DNA of 64,000 nt from Variovorax sp. OAS795 (lineage in GTDB: Bacteria; Pseudomonadota; Gammaproteobacteria; Burkholderiales; Burkholderiaceae_C). The translations under genes were made by a program, and so were the position numbers. The notes under the pieces were generated by a model that did not search any database, had not been told where the DNA came from, and was given only the letters and a program-made list of their open reading frames with translations. The stretch covers positions 5,084,001-5,148,000 of the forward strand of contig NZ_JBEPOH010000001.1 in NCBI RefSeq assembly GCF_040546685.1. Reading direction: 5' to 3'. Of this stretch, positions 27,490 through 38,391 are shown piece by piece. Each line of letters opens with the position of its first letter. The first letter of the stretch is position 1.

Positions 27490-28989
27490 ATGCCGCCGAT
27501 TTTACTGGCCGTCGACAAGACCTATCCCAAGGGGCTCATGTGGTTTCGCCGCGACCTGCGCGTGGACGACAACGCGGCGCTCTACCACGCCCTGCGGTCC
27601 TGCCGCCAGGTGGTGTGCGTGTTCGTGTTCGACCGGGCCATCCTGGACCCCCTGCCCCGCATCGACCGGCGGGTGGAATTCATCCGCGAATCGCTGGTGG
27701 AGCTGGACGCCGGGCTGCAGGAACTCAGCGGCGGGCTGATCGTGCGCCACGCCGCCGCGCTCGACGAGATCCCGGCGCTGGCGCACGAACTGGACGTGCA
27801 GGCCGTCTTTGCCAACCGCGACGACGAGCCGGACGCGCTGGCGCGCGATGCCCAGGTGCTCGGCGCCCTGGCCAATGCGGGCGTTACTTTTCATACCTTC
27901 AAGGATTCGACCGTCTTCGACCGCGACGAAGTGCTGACCAAGACGGGGCAGCCCTACACGGTGTTCACGCCCTACAAGCGCAGCTGGCTGGCCAAGGTCG
28001 ACTCCTTTTTCCTGAAGTCCTACCAGGTTCGCACCCATGCCGACGCGCTGGCGCCGCCGCCCGGGGCCTACCGGGCGCCGGTGCCTTCGCTGGAGGAGAT
28101 CGGCTTCGGGAAAAGCAACCTTTCGGCGCTCGAGATCCCGACCGGCAGCAGCGGCGCCGCGGCGCTGTTCGAAGACTTTTTCCAGCGCATCGACCGCTAC
28201 GACGCGGCGCGCAATTTTCCGGCGGTGCGGGGGCCGAGCTACCTGGGCGTGCACCTGCGCTTCGGCACGGTGTCGGTGCGGCAGCTGGCAGGCGTGGCGC
28301 ACCAGCTCTCGCTGCAGGGCGATGCGGGCGCGGCGACCTGGCTCAGCGAGCTGATCTGGCGCGATTTCTACTTCCAGATCCTCGCGCACTTCCCGCACGT
28401 GCACTCGGGCGGCGAATCGAAGAGCTTCCGGCCCGAGTACGACAAGATCCAGTGGCACCACGGCAAGCACGCCGACCAGCTGTTCGAGGCCTGGTGCCAG
28501 GGCCGCACGGGCTACCCGCTGGTGGACGCGGCCATGCTGCAGATCAACCAGAGCGGCTACATGCACAACCGGCTGCGCATGGTGGTGGCGAGCTTTCTCT
28601 GCAAGGACCTGGGGCTGGACTGGCGCCGCGGCGAGCGCTACTTTGCGCTGCACCTGAACGATTTCGAGCTGGCCTCGAACAACGGCGGCTGGCAATGGGC
28701 CAGCTCCAGCGGCTGCGACGCGCAGCCCTATTTCCGCATCTTCAACCCGGTGACGCAGAGCGAGCGCTTCGACCCCGAGGGCAAGTTCATCCGGCGCTAC
28801 CTGCCGCAGCTCGCGGGGCTCTCGAACGCCGCGATCCACGCGCCCTGGATGGCATCGCCGGTGGAACTGGAAGCCGCGGGCATCAAGCTGGGCGAGAACT
28901 ACCCCCGGCCGGTGGTCGACCATGCCGAGGCGCGCGAGAAAACGCTGCAGCGCTACGGGGTGGCGCGGGCCAAGGCGCTGCAGAAATGA
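27490..28989 (+). CDS. phr: deoxyribodipyrimidine photo-lyase
   Basis: 499-residue cryptochrome/photolyase family enzyme that repairs UV-induced pyrimidine dimers using light, with FAD and an antenna cofactor. The N-terminal photolyase alpha/beta domain begins MWFRRDLRVDDNAALYHALR. The FAD-binding C-terminal domain shows TWLSELIWRDFYFQILAHFP, RTGYPLVDAAMLQINQSGYM, HNRLRMVVASFLCKDL and NNGGWQWASSSGCDAQPYFR. The ATG at 27490 is used; MWFRRDLR (27538) is an internal alternative. It is a single gene, divergent from yqgE and closed by a clear terminator. Confidence 0.96.
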   Translation: MPPILLAVDKTYPKGLMWFRRDLRVDDNAALYHALRSCRQVVCVFVFDRAILDPLPRIDRRVEFIRESLVELDAGLQELSGGLIVRHAAALDEIPALAHELDVQAVFANRDDEPDALARDAQVLGALANAGVTFHTFKDSTVFDRDEVLTKTGQPYTVFTPYKRSWLAKVDSFFLKSYQVRTHADALAPPPGAYRAPVPSLEEIGFGKSNLSALEIPTGSSGAAALFEDFFQRIDRYDAARNFPAVRGPSYLGVHLRFGTVSVRQLAGVAHQLSLQGDAGAATWLSELIWRDFYFQILAHFPHVHSGGESKSFRPEYDKIQWHHGKHADQLFEAWCQGRTGYPLVDAAMLQINQSGYMHNRLRMVVASFLCKDLGLDWRRGERYFALHLNDFELASNNGGWQWASSSGCDAQPYFRIFNPVTQSERFDPEGKFIRRYLPQLAGLSNAAIHAPWMASPVELEAAGIKLGENYPRPVVDHAEAREKTLQRYGVARAKALQK

Positions 28990-29018
28990 CAAAGGGGCCC
29001 GAAGGCCCCTTTGTTTTG
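28990..29018 (+). terminator. rho-independent terminator after phr
   Basis: Stem CAAAGGGGCC / GGCCCCTTTG with a CGAA loop, followed by TTTTG TT. It starts at the phr stop codon and lies between the convergent phr and chpA genes, so it could serve both; the minus-strand side has no U-run of note. Confidence 0.85.
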
Positions 29019-29040
29019 TTCGGATGAACGCGCTGCCGCG

Positions 29041-32000
29041 TCAAGCCGCTGCCGCCAGCGCCGGTTCGCTGGTGTAGGCGCGCACCAGGCGCAGCAGTTC
29101 GTCTTCCGAGTAAGGCTTGCCGAGGTAATGGTTCACGCCCAGCGTGCGGGCGTACTCGCGATGCTTCTCGGCGATGCGCGAGGTGATCATGATGATCGGC
29201 AGGCCCGCCATGGAATCGTCCGCACGGATGTTGCGCGCCAGGTCGAAGCCGTCCATGCGCGGCATCTCGATGTCGGACAGCACCACGGCCGGGCGCTCCT
29301 GCTGGAGCCGTTCGAGCGCCTGCAGGCCGTCGGCCGCGAGCGACACGCGGTAGCCTTCGCGCTGCAGCAGGCGCTGCGTGACGCGGCGCACGGTGATGGA
29401 GTCGTCGACCACCAGCACCAGCGGCACCTGCGGCACCGGCGGTGCCAGCACCGGCAACGGCTGGTGCGGCGCCGCACCCTCGCCGTCGGCCGAGCCCTGC
29501 GCCGGCGCTGCCAGCGCGGCGGCCTGGCGCAGGCGGGCCTGCTCGCCGTGCACGGCGGCCAGCGCCACCGGGTTGTAGATGAGCGCCACCGCGCCCGAAG
29601 CCAGCACCGAGATGCCAGCCAGGCCCGGCAGGCGCGCAAGCTGCGGCCCGAGGTTCTTGACCACGACTTCCTGGTTGCCCAGCACTTCGTCCACGTGCAG
29701 GCCCACACGCTGTGCCGCGCTTCGCACGATCACGACGGTGTTGTTCTTGCTGGTGGATTGCTCGCTGCGGGCCGAGGCCTGCAGCAGCGCGCCGGCCCAG
29801 TAGAACGGCACCTGTTCGCTGCCGAACGGATGGCTGTTGTGCAGGTAGGCGGCTTCGAGCTCGGTGCTGCTCACGCGCTGCACCAGCTCCACCAGGTTGG
29901 ACGGAACGCCGATCGACACGTCGCCGGCGCGCAGCATCACGACGTGCGTCACCGCGGTGGTGAGCGGCAGCACCAGCTTGAAGGTGGTGCCCTGCCCGGC
30001 CTTGCTGTGCGTCTCGATGCGGCCGCCGAGCGCCGCGATCTGCGCGCGCACCACGTCCATGCCGATGCCGCGGCCGGCCAGTTCGGACACTTGCCCGGCG
30101 GTCGAGAAGCCGGGCTTGAAGATCAGCTCGGTGGCTTCCTCGGGCGTCAGTTCCTGTCCGGGCGCAAGAAGGCCCAGCGTGCGGGCACGCTCGGCAATGC
30201 GCTGCTGGTCGAGGCCGGCGCCGTCGTCGCGGAAGCTCACCGAGACGTCGTTGCCCTCATGGTGCAGGTCGATCACGATCAGGCCGTTGGCGTCCTTGCC
30301 GGACTTCTCGCGCACCGCCGGTTCCTCGATGCCGTGCGCCACGCAGTTGCGCAGCAGGTGCTCGAAGGCGGGCGTCATGCGGTCGAGCACGCCGCGGTCC
30401 ATTTCGATGGAGCCGCCGACGATGTCCAGCCGCACCTGCTTGCCGGTGTCTTTGGACGCCTGGCGCACCACGCGGTAGAGGCGGTCGGAAATGCCCTCGA
30501 ACTCCACCATGCGCGTGCGCAGCAGGCCGCGCTGCAGTTCGCGCGTCTGGCGCGCCTGCACGTTGAGGTCGTCTTCCGTCGCCTGCACCGTCTTTTGCAG
30601 CGTGCGCTGCACGGTGGCCACGTCGTTCACCGACTCGGCCATCATGCGGGTGAGTTCCTGCACGCGGGTGAAGCGGTCGAATTCCAGCGGGTCGAAGCTC
30701 TGCTGCGAATCCTTGGCCTGCGCGAGGCGGGACTGCATCTGGCTTTCGGCCTGCACCTCGATGTCGCGCAATTGCTGGCGCAGGCGGTCGAGGTTGCCGG
30801 TCAGGTCGGACAACGAAGCTCGCAGCTGGCCGAGTTCGGCTTCGAGGCGCGAGCGCGTGATGATGACCTCGCCGGTCTGCGCGACCAGGCGGTCGAGCAG
30901 CTGGGTGCGGATGCGCACGGCCTGGCCCGACACGGCGCGCAGGGGCGTGAGCAGAGCGTGCGTCGGGCGCGGCAGGAGCGACGGCGCGGCGGCCGTTTCG
31001 GGCGCGGACGCGGCGCCTTCGCCGTCGTCGGCAGCACCGGCTTCCTCGTCGTTGGCGGACACGCCGGATTCGGCGGGAACCTGCACCAGCTGCACGCCGG
31101 GCGACGTGGCGGAGGCCACGGCCACCAGCTGCGCCACTTCGGCCTGGGTGGCGTCGTCGGCAGCGCGCAAGGCGTCGAAGGTGGCTTGCAGCGAATCGAG
31201 GCGCGTGAGCAGCTTTTCGATTTCGATCCGGTCGGCGCCGCCCTGGGTGCCCAGGGCCTCGATCTCGGATTCCATGCGGTGCGCGCGCTCGCCAAGGCGC
31301 ATGGCGCCGGCCAGCCGGGCGCTGCCCTTGAGGGTGTGCAGCGTGCGCAGCACGGAGGCGCGCGGCGCGTTGTCGTCGGGGTGGTGCGCCCACTGGCGCA
31401 GTGCCTGGCCCAGCTGGGGCAGCAGCTCCTGCGCTTCTTCCTCGAAGATGGGGAACAGGTCGACGTCGACCGCGTCGGCCATGTCGATGGCGTCATCGGA
31501 GTCGTCGAGCGCCACGTCGGCCATGCCGTCGGAAGACACCACGTGCTGCAGCGGACGGGTTTCGACGCGCTCAGCGGTTTCGGCCGGCATGGGGGCGGCG
31601 GCAATGTCGCGCAGCGCCTGCAGCGTGCCTTCGGAAGGATCGCGCAGGAAGCCGACGGCAAACTGGTGCAGCAGGCGGCGCAGCTCGTCGGCCGCGGCCA
31701 CGAGCACCACACCCTGTTCACGCGAGCCGCTGCCCTGCATCTGCAGATGCTGCAGCGCGGCTTCGAGCAGGCGCGCCATGCCCGAGAGGCTGTGGAAGCC
31801 GACGGTGGCCGAACTGCCGGCCAGCGAATGGGCGAGCGCGATGGTCGAATCCGGCAGGCGCTCGTGGGATTCGAGCGCCCACTCGCCGACTTCGGTGGCC
31901 AGCTGGCGGGACCATTCGTCGGCCTCGTTGAGGTAGACGTTGTAGAGCGCGATGCCGATGCGCAGCGGGCCGATGACCTTGACCTGGTCTTCGGCGCTGG

Positions 32001-35000
32001 ATGCGGCTTCGGTGGTTTCGGCGACGTCGGCGGCTTCGACCACTTCGGCAGCTTCGACCATTTCCGCCACTTCGACGATCGGCTCGGGCTCGGGCTGCGG
32101 CGATGCCTCGGCCACGGCAGGCGCTTCTTCGGCGACCGGCTCGGCAGGCGCTTCGGGCTCCAGCAGCAAGGCGGGCACTTCCTCGATGGGTTCGGCCGGC
32201 GGCACTTCCGCGGCGACCGGCACGGGCTCTTCGGCCACCACCGGCGCCGGCTCGGGCGTCCAGCCGAGGTCGGGCAGGCCGTCCAGCGAGGGCAACTCGG
32301 CCGCAGGCTCGACCATCGGTTCGGCGGCGGCTTCGGCCGGCGTCGATGCGACAGGTTCGGCCTTGGCGGGCACCAGGAAATCGAACTTCTCGCCGGTGTC
32401 CCAGTCGGTGTCTTCGGGCGGGAGTGGCTTGGATTCGAAGTCGAGGAAGTCGGTCGACGTGAAGTCGTCGTCTTCGGGCTTGACGGGCTTGGCGGCCTTG
32501 TCGTCCGCTTGCGGCGCATCCACGGGCCAATCGAAGGTGGCGGCGGGGGCAGGTGCAGGCGCAGGTGCAGGCAGCGCGGTGCCGAGCGAAAGATCGGGCA
32601 GGTCCGGGAGTTCCGGCATGGCGAGGGGCGCCACCACGGGCGGCTCGGCGGCGATGTGGCGCGCGGCCACGGCCAAGGCGTCGGCGTCGGACACGCGCGC
32701 CGGCATGGTGGGCACGGGTTCGCCCGCCAGCAGGGCATCGGCCACGCGGCTGAAGTGCGAGGACTGCCAGCCATGCGACGAGCCCGAAGCAATGGCTTCG
32801 ACCCACTGGCTGAACTCCTGCAGCGCCTTGCGAGTGCCGGTGAGCAGGTCGGGGGTGGCGTCGCGCTGGTCGGCGAGCCAGGTGTTGAGCACCTGCTCGA
32901 AGGACCAGGCAGCATCGCCGAAGTCGGTCAGGCCGACCATGCGCGAGCTGCCCTTCAGCGTGTGGAAGGCACGGCGCAGGATGGTGAGCTCTTCGGTGTC
33001 GTCCGGATGGCCGCCGAGTTCGTCGATGGCGGCCAGGCCGTTCTGCACCACCTCGCGCGCCTCGTCCAGGAAGATGTTCTGCAGGTCGTCTTCTTCGAGC
33101 TCGGTGACCTCGGTGTCGGGCAGTGCCGCCGGGCCGGTGATCTTGTTCGTCCAGCTGTCGGCCTTGCGGCTGAATTCCTCGATGGGCGAGACCTTCGACT
33201 TGCGGTTGGGCGTGGCCAGCGCAGCGAGCTTCGACGCGATCTGGGCGTCGACTTCCTCGATGCTGAGCACGGCGTCGCTGCCGGCCGCGGCGCCGGGCGC
33301 CACCGCTTCGGCAGCGGCGGTGTCGGCGGGCTGGCGGCCCATCAGCGGCTTGAGTTCGCCGGCTTCTGCGTCGAACACGAACAGGCGCTTGGCGAGCGTG
33401 GGCTGGTAGCCCAGCATGTCGATGAGGAAACCCAGCGCGCCGAGGTTGTTGCCGAGCGCGTCGAAGCTCTGCATCTCTTCGATCGGCGATGCGTTGCCCA
33501 CGAGCATCTGCTCGACGTCGTCGCGCATGCGCTGCACGGTATGGGCGGCCTGCTCCAGGCCGAGCACGGAGAACACGCCGCGCATCTGCAGCAGCTGGGT
33601 CGGCACGGTGCGCAGCAGGCCCTTTTCTGCGGGCCGGCGGAAATACTGGTCGAGCGATTTTTCGAGTTCGCTCAGGTGGCTGCGCAGTTCGTCGACCACG
33701 GTGCCCATGGTCTGGCGATCGCTGACGCGGCGGTACAGGTCCTCCATCCAGGGCTCGAGCGGCTCCGAATGTCCGCCTTCGCGCACGCGCTCGATGCGGC
33801 CTGCCAGCTGGAGGGTGCGGGAGGTGAGCTGCGGATCGCTCGGGTCGAGGTCTTCGAGCGCGGCTTCGAGGTAGAGCACCGAGGTGGCGACTTCCATCGC
33901 AAGCTCGGTGTCCGGCGGCTGGCCGGAACGCACGGAGGCATCGACGGCATGCGTCAGGGCCTCGACCATGGGCAGGATGGGCGGATGCAGTTTCTGCAGC
34001 GACTCGCCAAGCTGCGCGAAGGTGTCCGCCACCTGGCGGGTGCGGGTGATGTCGCCGCCCGAAAGCGCCGACCACATTTCCTTGGCGGTTTCGATGCGCT
34101 TGCGCGCCTGTGCGAGCACCAGCGGATCGAAGCGGCCGAACTGCTCGACGGTGTAGTCGATGCGCTGCTCGTTGGCCACGCCCCACGCAACGCGCACGGT
34201 GCGCAGCGTGGCGCCCTCGTCGCCGGAGGCGGCGGGAACGGCCTGCGCGCAGAAGAACAGCAGGTCCTGGCCGAGCCGGTCGGAGACGGTGTTGTCGCCG
34301 CGCGCCAGCGTGGCGTATTGCAGCAGCACGCGCGAGGCGGCGCGCTTGACGTAGGAGTCGGCCGGGATCAGCCCGAGCGACAGGGCTTCGAAAAAGCCCG
34401 CGGCCAGGGTCCAGAAACTTGCGACGCGGGGCAGCAGCGCACCGCGCCCGAGCCCCAGGCACAGCGCCTGCAGGCGGCGTGCGGCCTGCGGGTCGCCGGT
34501 CTTGACCAGCTGAAGCACTTCGCGGTCGAGCCGCGAGCGCACGGCCGGGTCATAGGCCAGCGCGGCCTGGGTCAGTGCGGGACGCAGTTCGACCCAGCGC
34601 CAGGCAACGCTCCAGAGATCCGCCGGATGCACGCGCTCGTTGCCGACCAGTTCGAGCACGTCGCGGTACTGCGGAAACAGCGCCACCGACGAGACGGCCT
34701 TGCCGGCCAGCAGGGCGCTGAGGAAGTCGACGACGGCGAAGCCGGCGCGCTCGATCTTCAGCACCGCACTGTCGGTGCAGCGCTGCGGTTCGGCAATGAA
34801 GCCCTGCACCGCGAACTCGATGGAACCGAGCACCAGCGCCGGCGCGGTGTTGCCCACCATCTGCAGCGCCCCGACGGACTGGTGCAGTTGCTGGCGGGCC
34901 ATTTGCAGCGGGCCACTCTCGAGTTCCGAGACATTGCCCACGTCGCGCACGAAGCGCCGCAACGACTTGCCCACACTGTCGAGGGATTTCTGGATTTCTC

Positions 35001-35086
35001 CCCAGCACCCAGGCCAGCGGCCCGAGGTCTTCGGTGGCCGGCACGTTGCCGGCAAGGGGGGCCGTGGCAGGGGTTTGGATCGACAC
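29041..35086 (-). CDS. chpA: ChpA-type hybrid chemotaxis histidine kinase of the type IV pilus system, apparent frameshift near the start
   Basis: About 2,014 residues once one base is removed. Three Hpt-like segments are seen (AFHTLKGSSRMVGL; ALAHSLAGSSATVGF, atypical; LRTLHTLKGSARLAG), separated by Glu/Ala/Pro-rich linkers. CheA dimerisation, HATPase (HLLRNCVAHGIEEPAVR, FRDDGAGLD, GRGIGMDVVRAQI) and CheW domains follow. A receiver domain is at the C-terminus (LVVDDSITVRRV, LSDIEMPRMDG, GKPY). The start MSIQTPATAPLAG is at 35086. Its frame reads ...EDLGPLAWVLG up to about 35003, and EIQKSLDSVGKSLRRFV continues in another frame, so one extra base lies in 34998-35003. It ends the pilGHIJ-chpA operon and would phosphorylate PilG and PilH. 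Confidence 0.9.
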
Positions 35087-35114
35087 GTTGGATGCTCGCC
35101 GTTCTTAACTTTTG

Positions 35115-37430
35115 TCAGGCAATCTTGAATCGGGCCACCGAGCGGCGCAGTTCTTCCGCCATCTGCGAAAGCTCGCGCACCTGCTGGGCGGTGGTGCGGG
35201 TACCTTCACCGGTCTGCTCGGTCACCGCGAAAATGTGCTGGATGTTGGCAGCCACCACGTTGGCCGAATCGGCTTCGCGGGAGGCGGACTGCGAAATCTG
35301 CTCGATGAGGTCTGCAAGGCGGCGCGACACGCGGTCGATCTCGGTCAGCGCGGTACCCGCGTTGTCGGACAGCTTGGCCCCTTCGACCACACCCTGCGTG
35401 GAGCGCTCCATGGCGCCCACGGCATCCTGGGTGTCGGTCTGAATGGCCTTCACGAGTGCCGAGATCTGGCGCGTGGCGTCTGCCGAGCGTTCAGCCAGCC
35501 GCTGCACTTCTTCCGCCACCACCGAGAAGCCGCGACCGGCTTCACCGGCCGATGCGGCCTGGATGGCGGCGTTCAGTGCCAGCACGTTCGTCTGTTCGGT
35601 AATGTCCGAGATCAGCTCGGTGATTTCACCGATCTCCTGCGAGGATTCGCCCAGGCGCTTGATGCGCTTGGAGGTTTCCTGGATCTGGTCGCGGATGGAG
35701 TTCATGCCGCCGATGGCGTTCTGCACGGCCTGCAGGCCCGAGGACGCGGCTTGCAGCGACTGGCGCGCCACCGTGGCGGACTCTTGCGCTTGCGAGGACA
35801 CGCCGTTGATTCGCTCGGCCATGGTCAGCACCGACTGGCCGGTTTCGCGAATCTCGCGCAGCTGTTCGGTCGAGGCGGCGAGCAGTTCGGTCGAGGTGCT
35901 TTCCACCTGCGACGTGGTCTGCGCCACGCGGGTTGCCGTGTTCTGCACGTTGCCCACCAGCAGGCGCAGTTCTTCCACCGTGTAGTTCACCGAGTCGGCA
36001 ATGGCGCCGGTGATGTCCTCGGTCACGGTCGCTTCCTGCGTCAGGTCGCCTTCGGCCACTGTCTGCAGTTCGTTCATCAGCCGAAGAATGGCGGCCTGGT
36101 TGGCGTTGTTGATGCGGCCGGCTTCGTCGCTGGCCTGTTCGGCCGCGAGACGTTCGCGTTCGGCGACGAGGGCGCGTTCGCGGCCTTCGCGCACCTGCAC
36201 GAAACCGATGGCGCCGGCCAGGGCCAGGGCGGCCAGCGAGAGCACGAACAGCATCACGATCGTTCCGGCACCCAGGCCGGTGCGTGCGGACAGCTTGTCC
36301 TGCAGCTCGCCGAGCGACTTGCGCAGGGGTTCGCTGTCGGTCAGGATGGAAGCCTGCGCCTCACGCGCAGCCACCAGGCCCTGCAGGTTGCCCAGAATGG
36401 CGGAGGCTTGCGTGCGCATCTGCTCGTAGGTCTTGAGAATGGCCTCGAGCTGCTGGCGCGTCTGCGGGTCTTTCGAGCCGGGGAAACGCTGCTGCGCATT
36501 GCCGTCGAGCAGGCCGCGGGTGGTTTCCTGGAAGGTGTTCAGGTCCTTGCCAAGCAGGAACACGGCGTCGGGGTTCACGCCTTCGACCGTGAAGAATTCG
36601 TTGGTCGACTTGCCGATGCGCTGGGTCAGCATCACGAGCTGGCCGGCGGCCGAGATTTCAGGCAGCGTGGCGTTCTGCTGCATCTTGAGCGACGCCACGG
36701 TTTCCGTCATTTCGAGCAGAGCGGACGATTGCTGGTTGATGTCGCGCAAGGCGGCACCCACCTGGGTCAGGATCTGGCGCTGGGCCAGCACGGCCTTGGC
36801 GCTGGCGTCGGCACGGGCGACCAGCGGGTTGATCTTGGCCATGTCGTCGTCGTACTGGTTGCCCACGCGTTCGAGGCGCAAGGCATCGTCGCCGTTGGTC
36901 AAACCCTGCACGCGGCGCGACAGGTCGTCGGCGCTGTCCTTCACTTCGAGGAACGCGGGCGCGCTGCCGACGAGGGCCTGCGAGATCGACTTTGCCAGGC
37001 GCTGCGACTGCATCAGCGACTGGCCGGTGGCGGCCACCTGCTGCGCGAGGCGTTCGGCGCGAAGAATGGCGGAGCCGGCCACCAGCAACAGCAGCAGCAC
37101 CACCAAGGCCAGCATGATCGCCAGGATCCGCTGCTGGCGCGCCGGGCTGGAGCCCGCTCGCCCGGTGGAAGCCTGGGTCTGGACGGCGTCGGCGGATGCG
37201 GCATCGGCCTCGTTGGCGGCCTCGCCGACCAGCGGAGCGCCATCGGCAAAGCCGGCGGGCGCGGGCGCGTCGTCCTGTTTTCGGGCCAGCCGGACGGTCT
37301 TTTCGTCCGGCACCTGGACCGTGTCGACATCGTCGAGCGACAGGGTGGAACCGGAGCCGTCGACACGGGCCTTGTCGTTGCCGCTGGTCGGGGGCAGTAA
37401 TTTCTTGAACTTGTCGGCGATCGAGCTCAC
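35115..37430 (-). CDS. pilJ: PilJ methyl-accepting chemotaxis protein
   Basis: 771-residue transducer of the Pil-Chp system. A ~98-residue soluble N-terminal extension precedes TM1 (~101-122, ILAIMLALVVLLLLLVAGSA). The periplasmic PilJ/type IV pili MCP sensor region has two repeated helical modules (QSQRLAKSISQAL; VMLTQRIGKSTNEF). TM2 lies at ~385-408. A HAMP-like linker is followed by the MCP signalling hairpin (ALNAAIQAASAGEAGRGFSV, VVAEEVQRLAERSADATRQI). It senses surface contact or pilus state in Pseudomonas homologues. It lies 28 nt before chpA and 42 nt after pilI; no pilK-type methyltransferase gene is nearby. Confidence 0.94.
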   Translation of the reverse strand: MSSIADKFKKLLPPTSGNDKARVDGSGSTLSLDDVDTVQVPDEKTVRLARKQDDAPAPAGFADGAPLVGEAANEADAASADAVQTQASTGRAGSSPARQQRILAIMLALVVLLLLLVAGSAILRAERLAQQVAATGQSLMQSQRLAKSISQALVGSAPAFLEVKDSADDLSRRVQGLTNGDDALRLERVGNQYDDDMAKINPLVARADASAKAVLAQRQILTQVGAALRDINQQSSALLEMTETVASLKMQQNATLPEISAAGQLVMLTQRIGKSTNEFFTVEGVNPDAVFLLGKDLNTFQETTRGLLDGNAQQRFPGSKDPQTRQQLEAILKTYEQMRTQASAILGNLQGLVAAREAQASILTDSEPLRKSLGELQDKLSARTGLGAGTIVMLFVLSLAALALAGAIGFVQVREGRERALVAERERLAAEQASDEAGRINNANQAAILRLMNELQTVAEGDLTQEATVTEDITGAIADSVNYTVEELRLLVGNVQNTATRVAQTTSQVESTSTELLAASTEQLREIRETGQSVLTMAERINGVSSQAQESATVARQSLQAASSGLQAVQNAIGGMNSIRDQIQETSKRIKRLGESSQEIGEITELISDITEQTNVLALNAAIQAASAGEAGRGFSVVAEEVQRLAERSADATRQISALVKAIQTDTQDAVGAMERSTQGVVEGAKLSDNAGTALTEIDRVSRRLADLIEQISQSASREADSANVVAANIQHIFAVTEQTGEGTRTTAQQVRELSQMAEELRRSVARFKIA

Positions 37431-37472
37431 GGTCGGTCCTTCAGGTGGTTATCTTCTGGCAGTGCGGATGCA

Positions 37473-38006
37473 CTAGGCGCCAATACTTAAAAACTGGGGT
37501 TGCTGCGAGAGGGCCTGCAGGTTGATTTCCTGCCAGCGCTCACCCGCCGCGTCGGTGTACACATGCCCGAGCCAGGCGGCGGCGTCCGCGGCGGGCGGTT
37601 CGGCGCCGGTGAAGGCTTCGGTCCCCCGCAACCCCGCCAGTCGGTCGACCAGCAGGGCGCAGTTGACTTCGAGCAGCTCGTTGAGGGCAACGAGCCGCGA
37701 CTGCATGCGGGCCGCTTCCGTGGCGGCCAGGCCCTCGGGCGTGCCCGAGGCGAATGCCGACAGCTGCACCACGCCATAGAGGCCGCCGCGAAGGTTGGCC
37801 ACGCCCAGGAACCAGGGCTCGGTGTAGGGCACGGGCTGCGGGGGTGTCCAGGGGAAGATCTCGCCCGCGTGGCCGAGTGGAAAGAGGTACTTGCCCTCGC
37901 CGGCCTCGACCGCGAGCCACGCGGCGGACACGCCCGTCGTGCGCGCAGCTTGCAGGCGGCTTGCAAGCCGGGACTGGAAGGCTCTGAGAGCGTCGCGATT
38001 CGCCAT
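37473..38006 (-). CDS. pilI: PilI, CheW-like coupling protein
   Basis: 177-residue CheW-domain protein linking PilJ to ChpA. The N-terminus is helical (RDALRAFQSRLASRLQAART), followed by the CheW beta-domain (GKYLFPLGHAGEIFPWTPPQ; PWFLGVANLRGGLYGVVQLS; LVDRLAGLRG). Its position between pilH and pilJ is that of pilI in Pil-Chp operons. Confidence 0.9.
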   Translation of the reverse strand: MANRDALRAFQSRLASRLQAARTTGVSAAWLAVEAGEGKYLFPLGHAGEIFPWTPPQPVPYTEPWFLGVANLRGGLYGVVQLSAFASGTPEGLAATEAARMQSRLVALNELLEVNCALLVDRLAGLRGTEAFTGAEPPAADAAAWLGHVYTDAAGERWQEINLQALSQQPQFLSIGA

Positions 38007-38025
38007 GGACTCGGCTGTCTTGCGT

Positions 38026-38391
38026 TCAGGCCAGCGCGCTGATCTTGGACATCAGCTCGGCCGCGTTGACCGGCTTCACGATGTAGTCGCGGGCGCCCTG
38101 GCGCATGCCCCAGACGCGATCGGTTTCCTGGTTCTTGCTGGTGCACAGGATGATCGGGATGGCGGCGTACTGCGGGTCGCGGGCGATGGCGCGCGTGAGC
38201 TGGAAACCGTTCTGGCCGGGCATCACGACGTCCATGAGGATCAGGTCGGGCTGCTCTTCCTCGAGACGGCGCATGGCGTCTTCGGCGTTTTCAGCGGTCT
38301 TGACGGCAAAGCCGTTCTTGTGGAGCAGGTCGGACAGGAACATCAGTTCCGTCTTGGAGTCGTCGACGACGAGGATTTTTCGAATGGGCAT
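38026..38391 (-). CDS. pilH: PilH, CheY-like response regulator
   Basis: 121-residue single receiver domain. The acidic pocket and phospho-Asp are seen in KILVVDDSKTELMFL and LILMDVVMPGQNGFQLTRAI; conserved Thr/Lys appear in IILCTSKNQETD and DYIVKPV. With no output domain it acts by protein contact, in Pseudomonas controlling PilT-dependent retraction. Its start overlaps the pilG stop by one base. Confidence 0.92.
   Translation of the reverse strand: MPIRKILVVDDSKTELMFLSDLLHKNGFAVKTAENAEDAMRRLEEEQPDLILMDVVMPGQNGFQLTRAIARDPQYAAIPIILCTSKNQETDRVWGMRQGARDYIVKPVNAAELMSKISALA

Noticed and set aside
27502..28992. 496-codon open frame antisense to phr
   Set aside because: Composition-driven; photolyase motifs lie on the plus strand.
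29011..35442. 2,143-codon open frame antisense to chpA
   Set aside because: Runs across chpA into pilJ with low-complexity Gly/Arg/His composition; explained by codon bias of the real genes.
35112..37400. 762-codon open frame antisense to pilJ
   Set aside because: Mirror of pilJ; the true protein has clear PilJ and MCP domains on the other strand.
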